Program-made: the position numbers and the translations under genes | Part shown: positions 9,404 to 17,045 of the stretch, piece by piece | Numbering within the stretch: position 1 is the first letter of the stretch | Layout of the letters: the number at the start of each line of letters is the position of its first letter | NCBI GenBank assembly: GCA_035507035.1 | Contig: DATJOJ010000064.1 | Span: forward strand, 1 to 64,000 | Length of the DNA: 64,000 nt | Direction: 5' to 3' | Origin: DATJOJ01 sp035507035 | GTDB taxonomy: Bacteria > Acidobacteriota > Terriglobia > Terriglobales > Acidobacteriaceae | Notes under the pieces: model-generated | Told to the model about the DNA's origin: nothing | Database searches by the model: none | The model's input: the letters and a program-made list of their open reading frames with translations, nothing else

Positions 9404-10572
9404 GACTGCCCTCCTTGCGGTTTATTCGGCTGGCCCTCGGACGCACCCTGCACACGTACCTTGCCCCCCGGGCGGACGAGCATTTGGCCTGCGAGAACTA
9501 CGCGGTCGTTAGGGCCGACGCCTTCAAGAACCACGACCTTATCGCCCTGGCGCTGCCCTAGCTTGATCGGCCGCAGCTCAGCAGTGTCATCTGATTTCAC
9601 AACGTAGACAAACGGTCCCTGTTGACTGATCTGCGCCGCCTCGTTGGGAATCAGCACGGCCGATTTCTCTGTAGCGAGGACCAGCTTCACATCTACAAAC
9701 TGACCGGGCCAGAAGTGATGATCAGGATTGCCCAAGGTGGCACGGAGATTAACCGTGCCGGTTGCGTTCTGCACGGAGTTGTCGAGGAATTCGACACGGC
9801 CGACTCGGCCGGCGTTCTCAGGATCCGCCGGGAGGCGAACAAACGCTTTCAGCGCCCCGCTCCGCATCTGTTTCTGAACCGCCGGCAAGTCGCTCTCGGT
9901 GATGGTGAAATTCGCGTAAATGGGATCGAGACGCTGGATGGAGAGCAGGGAACTGGAGTTGGCTTGCACTACGTTGCCGACGTCCACCAGACGCGCACCT
10001 GCACGGCCGTTGATGGGCGAGTGAATGTAGCAATACTCTAAATTTAGCTTTGCAGTCTCGAGGGCAGCCTCCGCAGACTCCAGTTGAGCTTGGGATACGT
10101 CGACGGCGTTCTTCTTAGTATCGTAGTCCTGTTGGGAAATCGCCTTTTCTCCGATGACCTGCTCATCGCGGGCAAATTGAATTTTGGCGAGATCGAGCGA
10201 CGCCTTCGCCTGCGCCAGAGTGGCCGTCGCCGCATCAAGCTGCGCCTTGTAGGGGCGAGGATCGACGACGAACAATAGCTGTCCAATGGTGAGGTTGTCT
10301 CCGTCTTGGAAATGCCGCTCCGTGATCCGGCCGCCGACCTGGGGCGTGATAGTGACTGACTCAAAGGCCGCATTGCGCCCGATTTCATCGAGATATTTCG
10401 GGACATCTTGCGTAGTTGCCGTTACCACAGAAACTAACGGCGCTGGCATGGTGGGCGCTGCTTGAACGTTGCCTTTGCTGCAGGCGACGGTCGTCAACAA
10501 ACCCAAAACCAGCGCGGCAAGCGCAAGATGCGCACCGCGAAAAACAGAGTTCATTTTCAGCGTCGATTCCAT
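9400..10572 (-). CDS. RND efflux periplasmic adaptor (membrane fusion lipoprotein)
   Basis: Adaptor of the tripartite pump, bridging transporter and outer-membrane channel. ATG 10572 is preferred because GAGG lies six bases upstream, giving 390 residues. The signal peptide ends in a lipobox (LTTVAC). The lipoyl half motifs (VTITPQVGGRITERHFQDGDNLTIGQLL and CYIHSPINGRAGARLVDVGNVV) flank an alpha-helical hairpin, with beta-barrel and membrane-proximal domains after them. The gene follows the sigma-like gene by 33 bp and overlaps the transporter gene, so it probably belongs to the same transcription unit. Confidence 0.93.
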   Translation of the reverse strand: MESTLKMNSVFRGAHLALAALVLGLLTTVACSKGNVQAAPTMPAPLVSVVTATTQDVPKYLDEIGRNAAFESVTITPQVGGRITERHFQDGDNLTIGQLLFVVDPRPYKAQLDAATATLAQAKASLDLAKIQFARDEQVIGEKAISQQDYDTKKNAVDVSQAQLESAEAALETAKLNLEYCYIHSPINGRAGARLVDVGNVVQANSSSLLSIQRLDPIYANFTITESDLPAVQKQMRSGALKAFVRLPADPENAGRVGRVEFLDNSVQNATGTVNLRATLGNPDHHFWPGQFVDVKLVLATEKSAVLIPNEAAQISQQGPFVYVVKSDDTAELRPIKLGQRQGDKVVVLEGVGPNDRVVLAGQMLVRPGGKVRVQGASEGQPNKPQGGQS

Positions 10573-10605
10573 TGCCATCCTCAATCCCAACGTAGTTATT
10601 TATTG

Positions 10606-11178
10606 TTACGCCGTGGCAGCCAGATGCGAAAGAGCCTTCACATGCACCAGCGACTCAGATTCATTCGATGTTGACCGGCTCGCTGCAGTCGCACTACGGT
10701 TTCCGATTTGCCGTAGGGCGCGGATCCTGGCGGCATTGGCGTCGGCTCGAGTGCAACCAAGAAGCAGGGAGCATTCCTGCTCGGAGTAGCCTTCGATAAC
10801 TACAATGACGAACACGAACCGCTCAAAAGCGGGTAAGCTCACAGCTGCCGCGAGCTCCGCAGGAAGTTCCATATCCTGGCTCGAACGATCAAAGGCAACA
10901 GAAGCATTCGTCTTTTGATTCGGGCGAATCATTTGAACCGCATTCTGGATGATCGTCCGTCGCGCCCAGGATTCTGCCCATTCCTTGAAAACGAGGTTGT
11001 TTTTTCCCGAGGTCTCCAGACCTTGGACGAAACAGGTCTCAGCGGCCGAGGGGTCCGCAGTCAACAAAAGTGACAGCAAGTATAGACGATTCATGTCTTT
11101 GGTGAAGACTCGGCAAAAATCTGCGGCGGTTGCATACACAGTGGACGACTGCCTCGCTACGTTTCTTGCGCCTGGCAT
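10606..11178 (-). CDS. Sigma-70/ECF-like protein, degenerate
   Basis: 190 residues from ATG 11178, chosen because AGAGGAGAG lies just upstream. The C-terminal part (LPAFERFVFVIVVIEGYSEQECSLLLGCTRADANAARIRALRQI) matches the helix-turn-helix layout of sigma region 4.2. The N-terminal part (SAAETCFVQGLE...WAESWARRTIIQNAVQMI) resembles a worn region 2 without a clear -10 recognition helix. It may act as an ECF-type sigma factor or only as a DNA-binding or adaptor protein. It sits between the STAS-like gene (60 bp upstream) and the efflux operon, which suggests a regulatory job for that operon. Confidence 0.6.
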   Translation of the reverse strand: MPGARNVARQSSTVYATAADFCRVFTKDMNRLYLLSLLLTADPSAAETCFVQGLETSGKNNLVFKEWAESWARRTIIQNAVQMIRPNQKTNASVAFDRSSQDMELPAELAAAVSLPAFERFVFVIVVIEGYSEQECSLLLGCTRADANAARIRALRQIGNRSATAASRSTSNESESLVHVKALSHLAATA

Positions 11179-11238
11179 CTTCACTCTCTCCTCTGTTAGA
11201 TAGTCGTTCGAGGGCCGTCGAAATCGACAACCCACCTG

Positions 11239-11526
11239 TTAAGGTTTGCGTCCGCACCTTCGTGCCAGCTGTTTCAGGACATGTTTCGTAAGCACATCTC
11301 CACAGGAGAATTTCGCGCCATCGCTCATCAATTTGAAGAGCGTATTTTCCCCTTCGTGGCTGATCAGGGTTAAGTTGGTCAGATCGACGATCAGCTTCCT
11401 GCCTTGCAATTGTTCTCCGGCCTTTCTCCAGGCGCTTTCCACCTCGCTGGTCCAGGGCGAAATCAATTTGCCCTCGAGAACCAGGCGCCGCTGACCGTTT
11501 GTTTCAATAATCGAGAGTTTGAACAT
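11239..11526 (-). CDS. Small STAS-like domain protein
   Basis: 95 residues from ATG 11526 (MFKLSIIETNGQRRLVLEGKL). The alternating strand/helix pattern with LEGKL, ESAWRKAGEQL, KLIVDLTNLTLISHEGENTLFKLM resembles anti-sigma-factor antagonist (STAS) domains. The exact phosphorylatable Ser/Thr position is not certain: Ser in LISHEG occupies about the right place. It is the first gene downstream of a strong sigma-54 promoter candidate whose predicted start leaves only an 18-base leader. A signalling partner of the neighbouring sigma-like protein is plausible but unproven. Confidence 0.65.
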   Translation of the reverse strand: MFKLSIIETNGQRRLVLEGKLISPWTSEVESAWRKAGEQLQGRKLIVDLTNLTLISHEGENTLFKLMSDGAKFSCGDVLTKHVLKQLARRCGRKP

Positions 11527-11551
11527 CAACGTGAACCAATCACTCAGTGGG

Positions 11552-11571
11552 AAAAGCAATGGCCATGCCAA
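11552..11571 (-). promoter_or_regulatory. Sigma-54 (-24/-12) promoter
   Basis: The minus strand reads TTGGCATGGCCATTGCTTTT. It has the GG and GC dinucleotides separated by exactly ten bases and fits the TGGCAC-N5-TTGC consensus well. The predicted start is near 11544, 18 bases before the STAS-like ATG. The adjacent upstream gene encodes a sigma-54 activator. Confidence 0.75.
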
Positions 11572-11629
11572 GGCCGGCAGATCCCGTAATCTACAGAATC
11601 AGAAGGGAAAGAAGGAATCGATAATAATT

Positions 11630-11665
11630 AAAGTGTCGAAAGTGTCGAAACAATCTCGACACTTT
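11630..11665. promoter_or_regulatory. Probable enhancer (activator-binding) repeats
   Basis: Two head-to-tail copies of AAAGTGTCGA (11630-11639, 11639-11648) and one inverted copy TCGACACTTT (11656-11665), the last two separated by 7 bp. A weaker half site, TCGACAGT, lies at 11680-11687. Measured from the sigma-54 start these sit about 86-121 bases upstream, the classical distance for an enhancer. The inverted pair alone could also form a hairpin followed by TTTT, so a weak terminator on the plus strand is an alternative. Confidence 0.6.
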
Positions 11666-11751
11666 TCCTGAAAAGCAACTCGACAGTCGTCAGTCAATTC
11701 AGCTCGATGGCTGTCACGAAGTATAACCAGCCAGATGGCCTTGCGCAGGAC

Positions 11752-13806
11752 CTACGCAAGGCTGCGGGGATCAATACCGAATTTCTTCATGCGCGAGATC
11801 AGCGTCGTCCGCTTTATGCCCATCAGTGCGGCTGCGCCGTTCGGGCCCGCAACCCGGCCCTTGGTGGATTTGAGAGCGTGGAGAATCTCACCACGACCAT
11901 CGGCGTCGCGATCTGCCATCAGTGACTTGGCATTGGCATCGCCGCCTAGCTCTCCAATCGGCACTTGCAGGGCTGAGCCGTGAGTCAAGATCACCGAACG
12001 CTCAATGAAGTTTTCCAGCTCGCGAATGTTCCCCGGCCAGCTCCATGCAGAAAGCCTTTTCATTGCCGCAGTGGGAATTGACTCAATCTGTTTCTCCATG
12101 CGGCGGCCATATTTCTGTGTGAAGTAGCGAACCAGTAGCGGAATATCCTCAGGACGCTCGCGGAGAGGCGGAATGCGAATGGGGAAAACATTCAAACGAT
12201 AATAAAGGTCGCTGCGGAACTCCCTGTCTTCGATCATCTTAGTAAGGTCGCGGTTCGTGGCCGCCACTAACCGCACGTCGACTTTCTTCGTGCGGGCGCT
12301 GCCAAGCCGCTCAAACTCGCGTTCCTGCAGGGCGCGCAGCAACTTCGGTTGGATTTCAATGGAAATGTCGCCGACCTCATCCAAAAACAACGTTCCCTGA
12401 TCGGCGAGTTCAAGACGTCCGACCTTTTGTGCAATAGCTCCGGTGAATGCGCCGCGCTCGTGGCCAAATAATTCGCTTTCCAAAAGCCCGGTCGGGATGG
12501 CCGCGCAATTGAGCTTGATAAATGTACGGTCTTTCCGCCGGCTGCGTTCGTGAATGGCGCGAGCAATCAATTCCTTACCTGTCCCGGTTTCGCCGAGCAG
12601 CAGAACCGTGGAATCGCTAGGCGCCACGGTCTCCACCAGGTTCAACACGTGGCGAAGCGCTGAGCTCTGCCCCACGATGCCCTCAAAATCCATCTCGCCG
12701 CGGATTTCGTCTTCGAGATAGAGCTTTTCTTGTGCGAGCCGGTCTTTCAGATCGGCGATCTCTCTGTAGGCCAGCGCGTTCTCCACTCCGATGGCCACCT
12801 GATTTGCCACCTCCCGCAAAAACGAAACCTCCCTTTCATCGAAGGCATTCTCTTCGCGCTTGGCAACCGCCAGCACTCCCAGTAAACGATTCTTACTGAT
12901 CAGCGGGACATCGCAGTGCGAGTTCAGCCCCTCGGCCTGGGCCTTTTTCAACATTTCTGGAGGGATCTCGGCAGGATCCAGCCGATTTACCACATTCGCC
13001 TTCCCGGTCTTGAAAGAATCGCCGGGCAAACTCCCCTCGATCGGTACCATAGAACCCTCGGTAAAGATTCCCCGGCTTTCGGGATAGTCGAGAGCGTGCA
13101 CGCGCAAATGTGTGCCCGCAGGGTCCGCCAGCATGATCGCCGCCGCATCACAGTTCATTACTTTGCGAACGCTCGCCGACGCAGCGCGGAGAAGATCGCT
13201 GAACTCAAGGTTCGAGACCACCTGGTTGTTAAGGTCAAGAATCAGCTTCAGTTGATCCTGGACTCGTTGGGAAATATGGAAGTTCACCGCGGCGTCGATC
13301 GCCAAACCGATTTGACCTGCGACCAGGTCGAGAAAACGGACCTCCTCGTCGTCATAGGCGTTGGGATAGAACCGGCCCAGGGTCAGCACTCCAAGGTGTC
13401 GCTCCCCCCGGATCAAAGGCAACGTGCAGGTTGAGGTAATGCCGATTTCCTCAACGAAGGCTCTATATTTCGGGAATCGCGCCTCGACATTCCAATCAGC
13501 GATTACTAGCCTTTCCCCAGACTGGTGCACCTGTTGGACGGGCGAATCCCCGAGGCAAAGATCGTCGTATGGGACGTCTCTTTTCTTGCCGTTTGCTTCG
13601 AGAACGCTCCAACAAGGATTGCCCGAGTCCTTGTCGAATGCGACCAGATGCAAAGAGTCAAATGCGGTAACGTCATGGAGACGTTGGACCAGCGTGTCTG
13701 AAGCGTGATCACAATCGCTACAGGTCGCGATTGCGTTCGCTGCATGCAACAGGGCAAGGTAGCGTTCTTCCTCGATTCTCGGAACGACTGACGCGGCCGA
13801 AACCAT
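11752..13806 (-). CDS. Sigma-54-dependent activator with two GAF domains (FhlA/NtrC-like)
   Basis: 684 residues from ATG 13806, chosen for GAGG nine bases upstream; an in-frame GTG lies at 13860. There are two consecutive GAF domains (about residues 15-165 and 185-335). The AAA+ module follows, with Walker A GETGTGKE, the sigma-54 contact loop GAFTGA, and Walker B TLFLDEVG. A Fis-type helix-turn-helix ends the protein (GAAALMGIKRTTLISRMKKFGI). The GAF domains would sense a small ligand, gas or redox signal. The next operon starts at a sigma-54 promoter 180 bp away, so it probably controls STAS, sigma-like and RND genes. Confidence 0.92.
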   Translation of the reverse strand: MVSAASVVPRIEEERYLALLHAANAIATCSDCDHASDTLVQRLHDVTAFDSLHLVAFDKDSGNPCWSVLEANGKKRDVPYDDLCLGDSPVQQVHQSGERLVIADWNVEARFPKYRAFVEEIGITSTCTLPLIRGERHLGVLTLGRFYPNAYDDEEVRFLDLVAGQIGLAIDAAVNFHISQRVQDQLKLILDLNNQVVSNLEFSDLLRAASASVRKVMNCDAAAIMLADPAGTHLRVHALDYPESRGIFTEGSMVPIEGSLPGDSFKTGKANVVNRLDPAEIPPEMLKKAQAEGLNSHCDVPLISKNRLLGVLAVAKREENAFDEREVSFLREVANQVAIGVENALAYREIADLKDRLAQEKLYLEDEIRGEMDFEGIVGQSSALRHVLNLVETVAPSDSTVLLLGETGTGKELIARAIHERSRRKDRTFIKLNCAAIPTGLLESELFGHERGAFTGAIAQKVGRLELADQGTLFLDEVGDISIEIQPKLLRALQEREFERLGSARTKKVDVRLVAATNRDLTKMIEDREFRSDLYYRLNVFPIRIPPLRERPEDIPLLVRYFTQKYGRRMEKQIESIPTAAMKRLSAWSWPGNIRELENFIERSVILTHGSALQVPIGELGGDANAKSLMADRDADGRGEILHALKSTKGRVAGPNGAAALMGIKRTTLISRMKKFGIDPRSLA

Positions 13807-13930
13807 AACATCCATCCTCAGCTGTTTTTCGTTGGCGAGTGGCGCGTAAATCCACCCCACAGGGACTAACCCAGCTCAAAGACACCCGAACATAGATGAT
13901 GTGATGACAGGATTCGGCCCAAGGCTTCGG

Positions 13931-13940
13931 AAAGTGTCGG
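13931..13940. promoter_or_regulatory. Possible activator half site upstream of the sigma-54 activator gene
   Basis: AAAGTGTCGG differs at one base from the AAAGTGTCGA half sites of the downstream enhancer. It lies about 125 bp before the activator start, so autoregulation is possible. A single 10-bp match is weak evidence. Confidence 0.35.
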
Positions 13941-14072
13941 AATAGGTGATTTTGGGCGACATAACCCGAACAAAGTAAAGTCTTCCGTGTGCTCGCCTGG
14001 CCTATCGTGTTTTTCGGCTTCCCGGGTCTGTGATAATTTCCTCCGCGAAGCGGTCATTTCGGAGGTTCCTCA

Positions 14073-15278
14073 ATGCAACGCACTCTGATAGCCTTTTTTT
14101 ACGCACTCTTTCTTTGCTCGGCGAGTTTTGCTGGAAGTTCTTGCAGTCAGATGGGCCTCGGGATCGAAGCCGGCCTCAATGGGTTCATCCCTTTTCCCAC
14201 TGATAATGCGTGGAACCAGAACATTGCCAACGCGCCCGTGGATCCTAATTCAGCCGCCTATATAAATTTTATCGGCGCGAGCGTGCCTCTTCATCCTGAT
14301 TTCGGCGCCGGCCTCTATGACGGTCAGACTATGGGCATCCCTTATGATGTCGTTAGCGGAAGCCCGTTTGTAAACATTCATTTCACAGCCTATGGAGATG
14401 AAAGCGACCCTGGCCCCATGCCGATTCCCCACAATGCGCCAATCGAAGGCGCACCCCATCCCGGCACTGGCGACCGGCACGTGCTGGTGCTCGATCGCGA
14501 CAATTGCTGGCTGTATGAGCTCTACAGTTCGTATCCGCAGAAGAATGGCAGTTGGGACGCTGCTTCCGCAGTTGTCTGGGATTTGCTCAATGACGAGCAG
14601 CGTCCGTACACCTGGACCTCAGCCGATGCCGCAGGCCTCTCGGTGTTTGCCGGGCTTGCCCGCTATGATGAAGTGGCCAGCGGGGAAATCCAACATGCGT
14701 TGCGCTACACGCTACAGTACAGTCAAGAAGCATTCACGCCGCCTGCCTCACACTGGGCGCCCAATTCTACAAACACCTATGCTGCCCCAATGGGCATGCG
14801 CTTGCGGCTGAAGTCGAGCTTCAATATTTCCGGATTCCCGCCACAGTCGCAAGTCATCCTCAAAGCGCTGCAGCAATACGGAATGATCATGGCTGACAAT
14901 GGCAGCTCCATGTTCATTACCGGCGATCCTGACAATCGTTGGAACAACAATGATCTGGCTAGCCTGAAGACCGTCCCTGCGTCTGAGTTTGATGTGATTC
15001 TGATGGATCCGATTTATACACCCGCCAATGTTCCGACGGGGCCGGCGCCGTTGATCAGCAGCTTCACCGCCGATCCCTCGACAATCACCCAAGGACAGTC
15101 ATCGACGCTGAGTTGGACGGTAAACGGCGCCTCCTACAACATTGTTTCGCCCCAGATTGGCGCCATTCGTGGCACCAGCATTAGCGTGACGCCGACCCAA
15201 ACCACGACGTATTTCCTCATTTCGACGAATGAATACGGCCGCAGCACGGCCAAGGTGACGGTGATTGTCCAGCAATAA
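14073..15278 (+). CDS. Secreted protein of unknown function with C-terminal Ig-like domain
   Basis: 401 residues with a clear signal peptide (MQRTLIAFFYALFLCSASFAG) and GGAGG before the ATG. The body contains GFIPFPTDNAWNQNIANAPVDPNSA, HFTAYGDESDPGPMPIPHNAPIEGA and GDRHVLVLDRDNCWLYELYSSY, a pattern I associate with uncharacterised conserved secreted proteins, without a named fold. The last 80 residues (FTADPSTITQGQSSTLSWTVNGA, then STNEYGRSTAKVTVIV) form a bacterial Ig-like domain. It may bind or process an extracellular polymer, but no catalytic motif is evident. Confidence 0.8.
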   Translation: MQRTLIAFFYALFLCSASFAGSSCSQMGLGIEAGLNGFIPFPTDNAWNQNIANAPVDPNSAAYINFIGASVPLHPDFGAGLYDGQTMGIPYDVVSGSPFVNIHFTAYGDESDPGPMPIPHNAPIEGAPHPGTGDRHVLVLDRDNCWLYELYSSYPQKNGSWDAASAVVWDLLNDEQRPYTWTSADAAGLSVFAGLARYDEVASGEIQHALRYTLQYSQEAFTPPASHWAPNSTNTYAAPMGMRLRLKSSFNISGFPPQSQVILKALQQYGMIMADNGSSMFITGDPDNRWNNNDLASLKTVPASEFDVILMDPIYTPANVPTGPAPLISSFTADPSTITQGQSSTLSWTVNGASYNIVSPQIGAIRGTSISVTPTQTTTYFLISTNEYGRSTAKVTVIVQQ

Positions 15279-15453
15279 ATCGCGCAAATCCGCGCTAAAA
15301 ATTTCGAATCTTGATCTCCGCTAAGTATTGCAAAATGTATGCAGAATTTTGCAGTAAACGGCAGCTCTTCATAAGAGTCATTCGGAACGCGCAGGCTTTG
15401 CACTAAAGTTGTTGCGTTTTTTCGCGGGTTCGTGTGGAGTGAGGATAACGGCC

Positions 15454-16572
15454 ATGCATGTTCTGGTCACGACCGACACGTTAAGCAGCGTCTGGACTCA
15501 GACCCAGGAGCTGGTGACCGGTTTGGTCAACCGCGGGGTTCGCGTCACACTCGTCAGCTTCGGCGATATCCCGCTCTCACGCCAAATTTCCTGGATGGAG
15601 AAGCTGCCGCATCTGGATTATCACCCAACGGCATTTCGCTTGGACTGGATGCAGGAGGGCCAGCATGATCTGGAGGAATCTTCGCGATATCTGACCGCGC
15701 TGGCCAGCGAAATCCATCCGGATTTGCTGCATCTCAGCCATTTGTGTCATGGATCATTGCCGGTTGAGATTCCGCGAGTCGTAACTGCGAATGGAGATTT
15801 GCTGACCTGGTGGCTCGCAGTACACGACCGGGAGCCCAAGCCTAGCCGCTGGTTGGACTGGTATCGCGAGGAGATTGCGCGAGGTGTATCCGAAGCCAGC
15901 GTTGTGGTCGCTAGCTCAAGCTGGATGTTGGAAGCGGTCCAAGAATGCTATGCCGAACCGCGATGCACCGCCGTGCTTCCGGTTGGACGGAACCCGATTC
16001 TATTCAATCCTTATGTCAGCAAGAACGACTATGTGCTGGCCATAGGACGCTTGTTAGATCCGGGCAGGCAAACATCTTTGCTGACTCAATATGTTCATCC
16101 GATGCCGGTTTGCATCATCAACGCTGATGATCGGCCGGCAATGCTCGAGTCGCCCATTTGCACCGGAGTGAAGGTCGATCTCGAGGCTGCCAACATTTCC
16201 CTTAAAGGAGCGCAGACGGAGGCGCAACTGCGCATCTTGTATAGCCGCGCGCCCATCTTCGTCGCAGCCGCCCGATACGAGCCGCTCGGACTCTCGGTAC
16301 TGGAGGCAGCCTTGTCGCGCTGCGCCATCGTGGCCAATGATGTCCCCTGTTTCCGCGAGGTCTGGGGCGATGCGGCCATCTATTTTGAAGCGAACAATGC
16401 CGAGAGCCTGGCTGATGTGATCCGTCGTCTGCATGAGGAGCGCGATCTTTGCCGAGGATACGGGGCACGGGCCTTTCAACGTGCCCGGGAGCGTTTCACT
16501 GCGCAGCGCATGGTGCACGATTACCTGCAACTCTACCAACAAGCCCTGGCAACCCACGCGGTGGCAGCGTAA
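15454..16572 (+). CDS. GT4-type glycosyltransferase
   Basis: 372 residues from ATG 15454, preceded by GAGGATAACGGCC; an upstream in-frame TTG at 15409 is less likely. The N-terminal MHVLVTTDTLSSVWTQTQELVTGLVNRG is the usual opening of a GT-B acceptor domain, and the C-terminal half has YEPLGLSVLEAALSRCAIVANDVPCFREVWGDAA, the E-x7-E-type nucleotide-sugar site of glycosyltransferase family 4. The sugar and acceptor are unknown. It stands alone, without other polysaccharide genes nearby. The preceding gap holds a small inverted repeat, GCAAAAT/ATTTTGC (15330-15352). Confidence 0.85.
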   Translation: MHVLVTTDTLSSVWTQTQELVTGLVNRGVRVTLVSFGDIPLSRQISWMEKLPHLDYHPTAFRLDWMQEGQHDLEESSRYLTALASEIHPDLLHLSHLCHGSLPVEIPRVVTANGDLLTWWLAVHDREPKPSRWLDWYREEIARGVSEASVVVASSSWMLEAVQECYAEPRCTAVLPVGRNPILFNPYVSKNDYVLAIGRLLDPGRQTSLLTQYVHPMPVCIINADDRPAMLESPICTGVKVDLEAANISLKGAQTEAQLRILYSRAPIFVAAARYEPLGLSVLEAALSRCAIVANDVPCFREVWGDAAIYFEANNAESLADVIRRLHEERDLCRGYGARAFQRARERFTAQRMVHDYLQLYQQALATHAVAA

Positions 16573-16724
16573 AAGCAAGCTCTTAGCTGCTGGCTCTCTC
16601 GGAGTCTCAAGATTCTTCCCTTGAGTCCTCTGTGGTGACAGGTTGTCGGGGTTCAGCGGCCAAATCTGGAGCCGATACATCAAAACTGCTAATCTTTCCT
16701 TAGCCTATTCAATTTGGAGGATTC

Positions 16725-16958
16725 ATGGCGGATGTAAAGATCACAATTCGGCCAAACGGCCCGTACCGCGTGGAGGCGCCGGAAGGTTCGGTTGAGTTAG
16801 TAGACGCGAATGGCAATAAGTACGACTTGACCGGCAAACCGGCATTTTCGCTTTGCCGCTGCGGGGGATCCGTGAACAAACCTTTCTGCGACGGCACGCA
16901 CAGTCGCATCGGTTTCCAAGGCGCCGAATTAGCCGTCAAGAAAACCGAAGGGAGTTAG
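16725..16958 (+). CDS. CDGSH-type iron-sulfur protein
   Basis: 77 residues. The motif CRCGGSVNKPFCDGTH fits C-x-C-x2-S-x3-P-x-C-D-G-T-H exactly, so it should bind a labile [2Fe-2S] cluster through three Cys and one His. TTGGAGGATTC before the ATG is a strong ribosome binding site. No transmembrane helix, hence soluble. It precedes a Tat-exported flavoprotein gene by about 90 bp, so a shared redox role is possible. Confidence 0.93.
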   Translation: MADVKITIRPNGPYRVEAPEGSVELVDANGNKYDLTGKPAFSLCRCGGSVNKPFCDGTHSRIGFQGAELAVKKTEGS

Positions 16959-17045
16959 TCCAATCAGGACGCCAGATTCAAATACCTGCAGTGCAGCAAA
17001 TCTTCGCGAAAAGAAACAGCCATACCGGCTGAGATAGGGGATCGA

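Noticed and set aside
11639..11668. Rho-independent terminator between the activator and STAS genes
   Set aside because: The stem is followed by only four T on the plus strand, where no gene is read toward it; the spacing to the sigma-54 promoter makes an enhancer more likely.
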